From the NCBI GenBank assembly GCA_029204225.1, contig MU833037.1:1-62145 (forward strand): a stretch of 62,145 nt of DNA, read 5' to 3'. Within the stretch, counting starts at the first letter, position 1. Every line of letters begins with the position of its first letter. The DNA comes from Diphasiastrum complanatum. Taxonomy: Eukaryota; Streptophyta; Lycopodiopsida; Lycopodiales; Lycopodiaceae. Below are positions 20,882 through 31,813 of the stretch, in pieces. Position numbers and translations under genes: made by a program. Below the pieces are notes generated by a model, which had not been told where the DNA came from, did not search any database, and saw only the letters and a list, made by a program, of their open reading frames with translations.

Positions 20882-21532
20882 TGTGAAAAACTCAGATCCA
20901 AAAGATGCTAAAGTTTCATAAAGATCTTGGCCATGGAAGTTATGCACATCTAGATTGAAAAAATGATAGAAATTGTGATGTTAAGCATACTAAACATCAA
21001 CTAAACATCAAAATCTGATCATAAGCTTCCACAAACAGAAACTTGCTGTCCCTGTCCGTACTTCAGAGCCTACAACCTGCATTTCACACGTGTGAAGCCA
21101 TAGCAACAAAGAAATCACAATTCTAGTGGCTAGAATGCAAGATATGAACAAAAAAGTGAGAGAAGAAGATGGACCTTCAAAGAGCATAACATTCATTCAA
21201 TAGAATGAAAATGAGATGTGTACATACTCGTGGAGATGGCTATTTATAGCAGCCATAGTGCCTCTTGGCCACTTGTCTTATGATAGGCTAAAATTGGGGT
21301 CCAATAGGATTCACCCATATACCTAGAAATTTGGTCAAATAGGAATGCACCAAATTATGAGCCAATAGAAGAGCTCCACACTCGACCTCCTCTAATTAAT
21401 GTGACCTCAAAAGTAGTGTACACATACTTTGGGCCTCTACATACATGTATGAACCTATCTCTAACTTTTATTTGGCCATAGGCCTACAAAATCTCAAGTT
21501 AGGAAAATACTACTAGTTGACAATTTTTCACA
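20882..21532 (-). repeat. 5' LTR of the young Copia
   Basis: 651 bp, near-identical to 15675-16327. It contains TTCACACGTGTGAA at 21083-21096 and a TATA box at 21240-21248 on the minus strand. Confidence 0.93.
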
Positions 21533-23435
21533 CACCTGTTGCTTGGCTTCTTGCACTACCTTATCTACCTGATCATGTGCGGTTGTCAGGGCATTTTGCA
21601 AGGAGCTGATGTAGGTTTCCAAGCGATCAGCTTGTTGCTGGGCCAATGTCTTTTTGCTTTCAGTCTTTTCTTCATGTTGCTTGGCTATCTTCATCTCTCG
21701 ATCCAGTTGGACAATTTTTTGGCTGATCAGAGTGTTTTCAGATTCTAAAATAGAGATTCTCTGCTCCATTGCCTTTTTTTTTTATCCAGCATAGACTGGA
21801 TCACTTGCCCAAGGCTTGAAACTAACCTGAGAGCATCACCAGAATCGACAGTCATGGAGGTGGCAGCAGCAGGAGACCCTGATGGTACTGTCCGTGGTAG
21901 GTGTGGAATAGGTGCCAAAGTCTCTTCTTCTTCAAAAATATCCTCATCTTCAAACCCTTCAGGCACCGTGGCGTCGAACTGCTTTGGTGACTTGACAGCT
22001 GTGTTGACCCGAAGTGTGGCTGGGCTACCTTGTGTGGGTGGTTGCTGACTGGCATCTTCGACACCAACAGTAGCTTCATGGATATGCCCGAATCCTCTTC
22101 CAGGGGATTGGGGTTCAAAGGGTGTTAGGCTCTGAGGCATTTCAAAGATTTCGGTGGCCCCAAGGGGGTCGAAATCATCGAACATATCCATGAAGAACTG
22201 TGTGTTGGGTGAGGTTGCTTCGGTGTGCGGGGGTGAGGCAGCCTGGGCAGCTGTGATGGGAATGGTAGGCCCAATGGTCATAGACTGTCCTTGTATGGGA
22301 GCAGAGGCGAGGGAAGCATCAGAGGTGAGGGGAATGAGAAGTTCAGTGCGAACAACAGCAGGGGGTGGAAGCGCAGCTGACGAGGTATGCCTAGTATGAC
22401 GTCGTGACGCAGAAGGCGAGTCAGAAATTACGATCTCGCTGCGTGGACGATAACGACTATGAGAACTTGAGGCCTGGTGAGATGACTCGGTTGGTGCTTC
22501 TTTGTAAACTGAAAGCACAGAATCCAAGTGGAAGCCATGGATTCTGTTTTCTAAGTGAGAAGCGGCTAAGAGGGACAATAGAGAGCCAACGACGAACTGC
22601 TGCTTTGTATTGGCCTTAATAGCTCGCTTGAGCTCACCAGAAACAGTCTTGAACCAGTTATATGGTTCAAGAGGGACTTTGGCCAACTTGATGTGGGACT
22701 CCACTATCTTGTGAAGGACTTGAGATGTGATGCGGTCTTTCCTGAGGTTGCAAACCATCAGGAAATGATTCAACAATTGAGCAGCGACGTGGATGGAAGG
22801 TTCAGTGATGGCTTCCAAAAGGTAACCATCATTAGTCCAATGCAGATCGTTGGTGAGGTCAATGTATGGCTTGATGGCCTGTTTGGTGTGCTTGTGATTG
22901 GGTGAGACGTGCGTACCGGATGAGATTCCTATAGCTGCAAGTGCGGCCTCAGTGATGTGCACCTTGTGTGTGGCTCCTTGGAAGGTGTTGTAAAACTTGG
23001 ATTTCTCTTCCTTCCACATACTGAAGGCAAGAGTGATGAAATCCATATTGATGCATCCCAAAAAGGCTCTCTCATGAATACCCATTGCAGTAAGTAGAGG
23101 CTCCGCAAGGGTCATCCACTGAGTGACCATGCTTGTGCTAGGAAGAATCATGATGTTCGTTGCAGATGGGACATCACAATGGATAGTATAGCGCGGAGAC
23201 TGGGAAGTATCGGTAGAAGACATGATGATCATAAAGGAATTATAACCGCATGAGAATGTATCAGAAGGCAATGCAGGAAATTTGAAAGGCTTTGGTTGCA
23301 AGAAAAATTCGCAAGAGCTTTGCTAGCACAAGTGAGGAATGAATCGAATTCAGCCAACTTATAGGTGAATTTGGTGGGTCCATTACACTGAATAGTAGTT
23401 GGGCTGATCAGTTCAGAACAAAAATTTGCAGGCAT
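21533..23435 (-). CDS. Extra 3' ORF of the Gypsy element, unknown protein (interrupted)
   Basis: The main frame (23301-21745, 518 codons) follows a short upstream frame (23435-23229, TKFTYKLAEFDSFL) joined by a frameshift in a T-run. The N-terminal 270 residues look globular (VTQWMTLAEPLLTAMGIHE, FITLAFSMWKEE, DRITSQVLHKIVESHIKLA), then a Ser/Pro-rich region and an acidic EDEDIFEEEE stretch. A second frame (21769-21533) adds a coiled coil (ISILESENTLISQKIVQLD). The ORF then runs into the Copia at 21532 and resumes at 15606. It sits between integrase and the missing 3' LTR, the place of env-like or additional ORFs in Tat/Athila-type elements. No transmembrane segment is evident. I do not recognise the domain. 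Confidence 0.6.
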
Positions 23436-23711
23436 GTATAGTACTATAAAAATAGACTATAAAAATCTCGGCAAAGGTTTCTAGGGATCTGAACCTATCA
23501 GGCGAACATTTTTCAGGGTTGGTGAAGGATGACCTTCGCCCAGGAGGGTCCTTCGCCCAGGTACTGTCATAAATGCTTTTTTCCACAATCTGAACCTATG
23601 GACAACCTAATTTTGACATTTTAAGATCATCTAGCAGGTCGGCGAAGGTTTATAATGACGTTATGATGCTCGGCGAAGGTTCCCAAAATGGCATATCACT
23701 GAACATTCGCC
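23436..23711 (-). other. Spacer with repeated GGCGAAGG motifs
   Basis: Noncoding spacer between integrase and the extra ORF. GGCGAAGGT-like words occur in both orientations (for example near 23530, 23550, 23640, 23672). The same word is repeated in the 5' leader at 29520-30180. Confidence 0.6.
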
Positions 23712-24436
23712 TCACTCATAAACCAGTTGAAAAGGTGTTTGATTTGTACTACTTTTGTAAGCGGTTCTGAATGCCCATAATGTTGCATACAGTTTATGTT
23801 CCCAATCAGACCGACTCGCTTCAACTGTCTTTGTCATAATGGTGCAAAGAATCTTATTGAAAGATTCAGCTTGGCCATTCCCTCTGAGATAATAGGGAGT
23901 ACTAAATCTGTGTATAACAAAAAAATCTTCCAGTAAATACTTTATTGTTTGATTAACAAAGTGTGTACCTCGATCACTGACAATTCGATTGGACATCCAA
24001 ATCTGACTATAATATTTTCATATAGAAACTTAGCTGTAGATTTTGCATCAGTTACTTTGACAGCTTTGGCTTCAACCCACTTGGTCATATAATCAGTTGC
24101 GACGATAATGTATCAGGCCTGAGATCCTTGAGCAACGGGATGAATAGAACCAACATAATCCAGTCCCCATTTTTCAAATGGTGCTTGCGATAAAATCGGA
24201 TGTAAGGGTTCATAATTCTGTCGAGTAGGCCGTCGTGCTCGCTGGCAGACATCACATGTCTGAATAAAATTTTCTGTGTCCTTATGAAGCGTAGGCCATT
24301 GCAAAAGTTTGCGAACAGTAATATCTGTAGAGAAATGTCCTCCACCCATGCCATCATGTGAAAACATGATTAGATTTGGTACTTCATGCGGTAAAACACA
24401 TCTTCGAAAAATATTATCTGATCCACGACGATACAA
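23712..24436 (-). pseudogene. Gypsy integrase, broken
   Basis: Minus frames: 24436-24113 with the zinc-binding end (FIQTCDVCQRARRPTRQNYE) and the first core Asp block (FEKWGLDYVGSI), and 23996-23712 with IVSDRGTHFVNQ, the second Asp block, and YLRGNGQAESFNKI, the Glu block. Integrase inserts element cDNA. A stop follows GSQA and a frame change near 24000 separates the halves. The frame ends at FQLVYE, where relatives continue with LVYG, so the C-terminus is short and no chromodomain is seen. Confidence 0.85.
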
Positions 24437-24487
24437 TTGTCCAGCAATTAATTAATAAGGTTGAGTCTTATGAATCAATTGTCTTTT

Positions 24488-25250
24488 CTATACTTTTGTC
24501 AAAGAGTCATTCGATTGTCCTAGCATCAGGTACTCAACAATATCTGTCGTCCACTCAGGTACTGCTTCAACATAGAACAACGCAACATCTGGCAGTTCAT
24601 CATCCACTTCCGTATTAATTGGTGTGGATTCAATTCGTGAAACGTGATCGGCTAGATAATGTTGTTTCCCCTTTCTGACCACAATTCAAAAGTCAAATTC
24701 AGTCAATAATAATAACCATCTTGCAATACGTCCAGTATTACATGTCTTATTTACCAAGTAAAGTAACGGTTGATGATCCGTATAAAATGCAAAGTGCGTT
24801 TCCATGAGATAGTAACGAAATTTCCAAACAGAAAAAATCATGGCTGGTGCTTCACGTTCTGTTGTTGAATAATTCTTCTCTGGATCTGTAAGTTGTCTAC
24901 TTGCAAATCGTATAGGATAATCCTTCTTATAGTCACCTGGCTGTGTCAAAACTGATCCAATGGCGTATTTTGAGGCATCCGTATGAACATGAAACTCTAA
25001 TGTCCAATCTGGAGAATGCAGTATTGGTGCTGAAGATAATGCTTTTTTTAACTTTTCAAAGGCTTCTAACGCCTCTACTGTCCAAAGTTAATTTTTATAT
25101 AGGTCGTGCTAAATCCGCAAAGAAGATAATAAAAATTCGATAGTAGTTTGCATGACCCATAAACACATAAACTCCTCGAATTGTCGCTGGCAGTGGCAAT
25201 TCCACAATAACCTTTGATCTTAGAGTAATCGGTGGCAATACCATATCTTG
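24488..25250 (-). pseudogene. Gypsy RNase H region, broken
   Basis: Minus frames give HTDASKYAIGSVLTQPGDY, PIRFASRQLTDPEKNYSTTE, MIFSVWKFRYYLMETHF and YTDHQPLLYLVN, the standard RNase H order after Gypsy RT. A stop after LTEFDF and another after NDSLTKV break the frame. Between 25250 and 25010 a frameshift interrupts the RT-RNase H connection (GHVISRYGIATDYSKIKG then shifted). Confidence 0.8.
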
Positions 25251-25890
25251 ATATCACATGTCCAAGCACCACTCCGTGAGAAACCCCTATCTGGCATTTT
25301 TCTGGATTTAGAGAAATCTAATATTTGCGGCATCTTTCAAAGACTTTCTTCAATCGATCTAGGTGGTCTGTATCTGTACTATGAACTCCCAAGTCGTCCA
25401 AGTAAATTTCAAGGAATTTCTGCAGATAATGTTTAAAGGCAAATTGCATTACTCTTTGGAATGAACTTGGTGCATTACAGAGTCCAAATGACATTACTTT
25501 GTAAGCATAGGTGCTCCATTCTATTGCAAAAGCAGTTTTGTGGCGATCGACAGGTGCAATCATAACCTGGTTGTAACCACTAAATCCATCCAAGAAATTA
25601 TAAGCTTCCCCAGCAAGGCGATCCAAAATGCTTTCAGTAAAAGGTAACAAAAAGTGATCCTTCCGTGTCACTTCATTCAATGCTTTGAGATTCACACAGA
25701 TTCGCAATTTTCCATTTTTCTTAGGAACAATAACAATCGGTGAAATCCATTCGGTATGCTCGACCTCATAAATGAAATCGGCGTCAAGCAATCTCTGAAG
25801 TTCTTTCTTTATCAGATCTGCCACATTAGGATTACATCGATAGAACTTTGTAACCTTTGGTACTGCATGAGGTACTAAAGGTATGTTCAA
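25251..25890 (-). pseudogene. Gypsy reverse transcriptase
   Basis: Minus frame 25890-25318 contains the RT blocks ELQRLLDADFIYEVEHTEW, SPIVIVPKKNGKLRICVNL, GYNQVMIAPVDRHKTAF, VMSFGLCNAPSSFQRVM and the catalytic YLDDLGVHS. After an in-frame TAG at 25318 the frame continues (SLNPEKCQIGVSHGVVLGH) to about 25200. The YxDD aspartates are intact, but downstream frameshifts make the element inactive. Confidence 0.85.
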
Positions 25891-25911
25891 TGACTGATGT
25901 CGGAATACCCT

Positions 25912-26993
25912 TCAAATCTTGATAAGTCCATGCAAAACAATCTTGATACTTAATAAGCAGCAAATGGAGTGCTTGATACTGTTCAGGAGTAAGTTGTGAT
26001 CCCACTTGTACACGTATTTTGGTTCTCTTGGTTCTGGAAGATTCATTGGCTGCGTCCTAGCTGGGCCATCGTAAACCTCTTTAGATTCTGGCATGTGTTC
26101 TTCAGGTTCACGATGTGCTTTAGGTAACATGATAACCACATCATCCTGTGTATAACGTTTAAAATGCTCTGGCATATCATGCTGGACTACATTTGCTTGT
26201 TCTTTTTCGAAAGGACTTGTCTTGGATCTTTGTTTAGTCTTCTTAGCAGGAATTGATCGTGGAGGTGATGACTTATGGAATGATAATTTTTTTTTTTTAG
26301 GTGAAGACTTCCTAGACGATGATGTCTTGCTGGAGATCTGACTTGAAGAACCATTCTTGACTTTTCCTTTGGGTTTATCCAATAGAGGTGGCACTTCCTT
26401 TAAATCAAACTTTTGAGGGGGATTTTACCATTTCAGGACCGTATCATAATGTTGCTTTGCTTGTTTTTTCGTCATTGAACCTGTCATCCTGTCTCTCTTC
26501 AATATAACTGCTTTGGGCGATTTGATTGTTGGTTCATCAGGAACATTACGCACTCCAAATCTAGTCGGATCCATATGATGTAGAATCTGTTCATCCATAA
26601 GTTCTGCATTGCCATCATAAGTTAAGGCATGGCTCATTGGTATGAGATCATCCTCAATTAGATCTGGTATAGGTTCTGTTGATATCCAGGCTACAATCAG
26701 CACATTTAGTGGAAATGTTATTGACGTATCCAAAGTTCGATCTAACAAGGAAATCTCGCTCATCTCTGATTGACTATCTTGTTGACGCATATATCCTGTT
26801 GTACAATCAATTGTTGCAAGAGCTTCGTTCCAATTGACAGTATCCGTTTGAGAATCGTAGTGAACTCCCAATTTTTTCTCTGGTCGATCACAAGTGTGAT
26901 CCGTTGTTGATGAATCGTCATCCGCTTTTTGAACCATTGGCTTGACAGTCCAAGTCGTAGGATCAATTTTAACTGCACGTTCACGATTTTCAA
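25912..26993 (-). pseudogene. Gypsy pol linker between protease and RT
   Basis: Frames 26937-26425 and 26394-25912 show no enzymatic motif. They are charged, with a Ser/Lys-rich stretch (SSQISSKTSSSRKSSPKKKK) and phrases such as MPEHFKRYTQDDVVIMLP. The position fits the protease-RT spacer of Tat/Athila-type elements. A frame break occurs near 26400. Confidence 0.5.
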
Positions 26994-28308
26994 AAGTGAT
27001 TTTGCCGGTACCCCAGTTATGAACTACTTGCGCAACTCGTAACCATGGACGTCCTAAGAGAACTCAGTAGACATTTGGTGCTTTTGGTAAGTCCATCACG
27101 ACGAAAGTAATGACGAACTGTACTCCTGCAATCCTAACAGGTATATCTTCCACCATTCCTCATGGATGAACCATCGTTTGATCAACTAGCTTAATAGCAA
27201 AAGTAGTAGGCTTAATCTTTGTAAGGCCCCATTTTGTACATAGCTTTGTAGAAATCAGGTTAACTCCTGAACCGCCGTGTATCACGGCTGCTTCTTTAGA
27301 AAATTGTTTATGTTGTATTGGCAGAGTGATATTTTTTTGTTCACTTTCCCAAGCTGCTCCAACATGTAGTACATCGTTAGATTCTTCAAATCCAGCACAA
27401 AAGAGCGGCTCCTGATGGTCTTCTGATTCTTCTTGAGCTAACTTTTGCGCTAAGACTTCTTTTGCTTTTGGCACCAACTTTAGGAGCTCTCCCAATGAAA
27501 TATTGATCTTGCTAGACAAAATATTCATGAGTAATTCTGTATGCGGTGCTTCCAGTTCTGTCATCTTGAAGGGTTCTTCGTGATGATGTAATTGATCATT
27601 CATATCCGTACGTAAATTTCTTGAAGGCTGCAATGGTGAAGACCGAACCTTAGCTGTTACTTTAGCAGCTTCAAGTTCCTCTTCTTCTTGCAAATGCTTA
27701 ATCCATTGTCTCATATCCTGATATCTTCGTTTTTCTACATTAAGATTTGGATAAACTTCTGATGTTGTTGGTGTATCGTTCAATGGTATAGAATCAGCAG
27801 GTACTGAATCCACTACTGGTTCTTTTTGCTTTTGTGCTCTGGTGACCACCATCAAGGGTGCACTTGGTTTATTATGAGCTACCGATCCTTGCTTGATTGT
27901 TATCAAATTTACAGGTGCTGTAGCTGGTGGTGGCTTCGGTCTTGCTGGACAGTCTTTATAGCAATGCCCATATCCACAGTCACGATAGAATGGTACAATT
28001 TTTTCTTTATTTGGGCATTCTACAACTCTGTAATTTTCTCCACATGCAAAACATCCAAGTGGTGCTCTGGCCCAATTTCTCGAGGCTTGTTGTTGAGCGA
28101 CAACATAAATGGCATAGTGTTTTGAAGATCCACCTTCCGGATCATTACCATAGCTCCATTGCTCAGCACTTCCGTAAGGTTCTGGTTCCATCAAATTGGC
28201 AGGAGGAGCGGAGTGCTTTGGTGGGGTAGGCAAGGCTAGACGCTCTGGGTATCCAAGAGTAGATTGTCGTAGTCTTGATGCTGGATTGCCTCCATATTGT
28301 GGATCTCA
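26994..28308 (-). pseudogene. Gypsy gag C-terminus and aspartic protease, active site altered
   Basis: Frame 28233-27160 carries Cys-rich finger remnants (CFACGENYRVVEC; YRDCGYGHCYKDC), a long charged spacer, then the protease with AAVIHGGSGVNLIS. Retroelement proteases need Asp at the His position (D-[ST]-G or DGGSG), so the catalytic residue appears changed by a GAC to CAC transversion. After a TGA at 27160 the same frame continues to MDLPKAPNVY, a second TGA, and LLGRPWLRVAQVVHNWGTG, typical of the protease C-terminus. Confidence 0.75.
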
Positions 28309-29289
28309 ATATCCCATCTTGGCATACCATTGCTGAATCATCCGAGGGTTGAAGCTGCAAAAGGCAGTCTCATGGTCAGGTGAATTACACAGATGGCAAA
28401 CACTGATTTCCATTCGTTTTTTAAATTGAGGACACTCGTTCACTGTGTAATTTCCTGTACAAATAGAACACCAGACATTTTCCTTGGTAGGAAAAGTCTT
28501 TGCAAACTTCTCAGGTTCCTTGTTTGCTTCTCCATGGAAATTTTCCAATGCTTTGATCTTCTCATCAAATTGCAACTACAACTTTTCCATGTTTCTACTG
28601 GGTCTCCCAAGTTTCTCGAACTCATTGAGCATAATTTCTGCAGTAGCATTGGCATTCGTTGATGCAATAGTGGTGGATGTCGTAGTAGTCTACCCTGATC
28701 TATAAGGCAACATACTGACATTCGGCTCATCATCTGAATCTTTATCCTCCTCCCAAATTGCATCGTCCATCGCATTTTGCAAAAGTGCGTACTCATTATG
28801 GCGTTTCAGTTCACGTCGGATCCGTTTACGTAGACCTGACAAAAACCACATAATCATGGCATTTTCATTAATCAACTCAGGCTCACATTTAGATCTAGGA
28901 CGGTTCACCCTTTTGATGTAATCTCGAACCATTTCCCGCTTTCCCATTTTAATTTTACTTAAAAATAGGAAAGGGTCTTCCATAAACTTCCGCGGTTTGA
29001 ACCGTGTGATAAGGGCTCGTTTAACAACCTCCCAATCTATACGCTCAGTTTCATCTTGGTTATAGTACCAATCTTGTGCTGCGTCTGTTAAGGCCATAAA
29101 AAACAGCTTAAGTTTATCTTGAGGATAAATCTCACTATAGACCTCACAGGATTCAGCATAGATCTGAAGAAATCGAACCGGATCTGTTAATCCATTATAT
29201 TTGGGTAGATCCAATCGGGGTGCTCTTCTAAGAATAATTGGATTGACCTCCTATGGAGCACCTCCAGGAGCAGCTCTAGGGGCAGCCAT
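28306..29289 (-). pseudogene. Gypsy gag
   Basis: Start ATG at 29289 (MAAPRAAPGGAP, then TAG). The retrotransposon gag domain is in 29214-28690 (FLQIYAESCEVYSEIYPQDK, AQDWYYNQDE, MIMWFLSGLRKRIRREL). After TAG at 28690 and TAG at 28576 the same frame continues with finger-like CSICTGNYTVNEC and a CCHC knuckle CHLCNSPDHETAFC, then TGA at 28306 into the next frame. Gag forms the particle. All four internal stops lie in one frame, so the gene is lightly damaged rather than shuffled. Confidence 0.8.
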
Positions 29290-30479
29290 TTAGATCAAAT
29301 TGATAATTTGATTGGATATAGATTTTTCCAAAAACTATCTCAGATTAGATCTGCTAGCTCTATTTCTCTTTTCAAGAATCTGATTCTATATAATGAGAAA
29401 CTAACCAAAATTCGATCAATCAATACTTCTCAAAAATGATAATTCTCTCAGAGTCCAATTCAGAATATATCAGATCTGATCCAAATTTTGACAGAGACTT
29501 GATCTGGAAAATCAAAAACTAAAAATAGGACTGGCGAAGGTTATCTAAGCGAAGGTTGGCTCGGCGAAGGTTCAACAGTGCTATTTTGGGATAAAAACTC
29601 TCTGAACATTTTTTTGGCAATTTCTTGGGAAATAATCTTCGCCAACTTCTCAGATGGAAGATCTGACACAGATAAAACTATGGACAATCAGACGAAGGTT
29701 TCTGACACAAGAAAATATAGCTTTTGTGATCTGGCGAGGGTAAAAATCAAGATTTGTGATCTGATCAAGATAAATCTTCGTCGAACTCAAAAATAGTATT
29801 TTTATATAAATAGAATGTTTTGGAAACTCGACGAAGCTTCTGGCAAAGGATCAAGAGTAATATTGGTAATTTTGCAAAAAAGTGATTTTTTTGGAAAAAT
29901 ATGACAATATGACAACTGATCTTCTGGAAACCTTTCTATTTTTGGTATTATTCTTCGCCGACCTGGCAGTAGATAGATCTGAATCACATCTAAGCACAGT
30001 GAATTGGACGAAGATTCTTTTTCTGTATTTTTTAGGATTTTAATAATTTTTGGTGTTTTTTGGTGGTTTTTCTGATCTTTCTGGAAATGTGCTGGGAAAT
30101 AATCTTCGCCCTTCAAACTGAAGGTTCTGTAAAAGAAACCAAAGGTGTCTGCAACTCGGCGAAGGTTTCTTGAAAGAGGGTAGAAATTTCTGGGCTCTGA
30201 TGACGCTTTTTGTCTCTTTTTGACCAATTTTGACAGATTTGACCGATTTTTGTTATTTTCTCTGATATCTCAGATCCAAATGGATTTTAAGATCAGTGAT
30301 CTGAATAGCTTTCCCTGTTTAATAATCAGATTAGATTTCAAACAAGCAATCAAAATCTAGCAAAATCAATCCCAAACTATCCCTACAATGTAGTTTTAAC
30401 ACTATTCATGCCACGACAAGATGCCTAATGCAAGCTAACCATCAGTCAAACATGCTGCAAACTGAAAAATTGGCGTAGC
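29290..30479 (-). other. Gypsy 5' leader with GGCGAAGG repeats
   Basis: About 1.2 kb between primer site and gag. Words of the type GGCGAAGGTT or AATCTTCGCC occur about ten times between 29520 and 30180 in both orientations. No convincing ORF; the minus frame 30227-29802 is judged incidental. Confidence 0.6.
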
Positions 30480-30497
30480 TCCCCGGTAACGGTGCCA
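30480..30497 (-). promoter_or_regulatory. Gypsy primer-binding site, Tat/Athila type
   Basis: Minus strand reads TGGCACCGTTACCGGGGA, close to the TGGCGCCGTTGCCGGGGA site typical of Tat/Athila-type Gypsy elements. It lies four bases from the LTR end. Confidence 0.75.
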
Positions 30498-30501
30498 AAA
30501 T

Positions 30502-31192
30502 TGTAGTGGATTGCTTTCCTTGCCTAACCTGAATCCAAGATCTAGTCAATCCAGCATCAAAGAGACAGAGTTAGTTGTCAGGCGGAGGTTCGTTCCCATG
30601 AGAGCGATAGCATAGTTCAGATTTCAACATGAATGGAGGATCTAACACTAACATCCATTAACACTTAGCATTAACACTACATCCATTAACCCTATTTCCA
30701 TTAACTCTAAATCCACAACAATGATAGAAACTTACTCTTCTCTCTCTCCCTTTCTCTCTCACAAAAAGCATAAGAAATAACAATCCCAATAATGATCAAA
30801 TCCAACAATTAGCAAATACAAAGGAAGCATGAGAAATGGAGGAAAACAAAGGAAGAGCAAGGACATTCATCAATCCATTTCTAAAGAGAACCAATCTGCT
30901 TTATTGAAATGAGGAAATGAACATGAAGAGCAACTCGAGTTGGTCCCTTTTTATAGTAGAGAGGAGGACCCTGGCCTTTGAATCCTATTGGTCCAGTCTT
31001 GCCTCTCTTTTTATTCAGATTTAAAAAAGTGTGGGAACCATCAAAATTGGAGGGAAACCCAACTTTATTCACTAACTTGACATTTAGGCCCTACGACATT
31101 AAAAGTCCCACAAAAAGGCCTAAAGTCCTTTATTAACTTTTAACTAATCAATCAAATAACTATGTGATCATCGGGTTAGACTTACACACACA
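30502..31192 (-). repeat. 5' LTR of the Gypsy element (about 690 bp)
   Basis: The inner end is TGTAGTGG on the plus strand next to the primer site. The outer end is set tentatively at the CACACACA around 31192. No second copy is visible below 14821, so the 3' LTR is missing from this window. Confidence 0.6.
30946..30956 (-). promoter_or_regulatory. TATA box in Gypsy LTR
   Basis: Minus strand reads CTATAAAAAGG, inside the LTR and oriented toward the Gypsy genes. Confidence 0.5.
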
Positions 31193-31195
31193 GGG

Positions 31196-31618
31196 TGCCA
31201 AATCCCTTTTACTTAGGGTTGCCTTGGGATCTGCAAACCCTCCAACATACTCCTATATGGAAGTGCTCCCTTATTGTACATACAAGTTTTTGTGAAAAAA
31301 TCTATGTGACACTCACATTGTTTTTTCTCATATTCTCTCTCTACTTGAGGGCTCACTCATTTTCTCTCTCTACTCGAGAGTAGGCTATTTTTCTATCTCT
31401 GAAAGCATGTTGGAAACTTAGGTTTTTCATGTACTTTTATTTCTTTGAGTGCCAATTGAATGTGGATTCATTATGCATAAAATTGTGCTCTTGTCTTGGA
31501 ATCAATCTAGGAAGATTGTAGGATGCAATCTATGTGATAGATCTATGTGCATTCACAAATTACATTAGAAGATCATTGTGGGTGTTGGGAAGGTCTTCAC
31601 ACATGCGAAACCTTCACA
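31196..31618 (+). repeat. Copia 5' LTR, outer end uncertain
   Basis: Ends CCTTCACA at 31618, directly followed by the primer site. The start is inferred from the TG nearest to the Gypsy LTR boundary and may be wrong. No partner LTR is seen because the element is cut at the (GA)n tract. Confidence 0.45.
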
Positions 31619-31630
31619 TGATATCAGCTC
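31619..31630 (+). promoter_or_regulatory. Copia primer-binding site, degenerate
   Basis: TGATATCAGCTC, three mismatches from TGGTATCAGAGC, in the right place between LTR and gag. Confidence 0.6.
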
Positions 31631-31813
31631 CACCCTTATGTATGATCTTCATGCATCAATAATCAAGATTAGAGAGTGAAATTCATGGTTTTTAGTGTGG
31701 TTGAGGATCTTGACTAGCTTCCAAGGGATTTTGGCATGAAGAGGGGCAGTTGAAATAGCAAGCAACATCTTTCAACTTCATCTCTATCATTACTAGAGTT
31801 TCTCATAGAGAAG

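Larger units (their letters stand above)
15675..21532 (-). mobile_element. Young full-length Ty1/Copia retrotransposon
   Basis: LTRs of 653 and 651 bp differ by eye by one AG dinucleotide and about one substitution, so it inserted very recently. It has a perfect 12-nt primer site, polypurine tract, gag, protease, integrase, RT and RNase H in Copia order on the minus strand. CACC flanks both ends (15671-15674 and 21533-21536), consistent with a target duplication. The only clear lesion is a one-base frameshift near 18682. It interrupts the extra ORF of the Gypsy element. Copia copies share its gag family at 2656-3525. Confidence 0.93.

Noticed and set aside
25318-28692. Programmed TAG readthrough in Gypsy gag-pol
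   Set aside because: There are several stops plus frameshifts and a lost protease Asp, so decay is simpler than recoding.
29802-30227. 141-codon minus ORF in the Gypsy leader
   Set aside because: Low-complexity composition and overlap with GGCGAAGG words; gag starts later at 29289.
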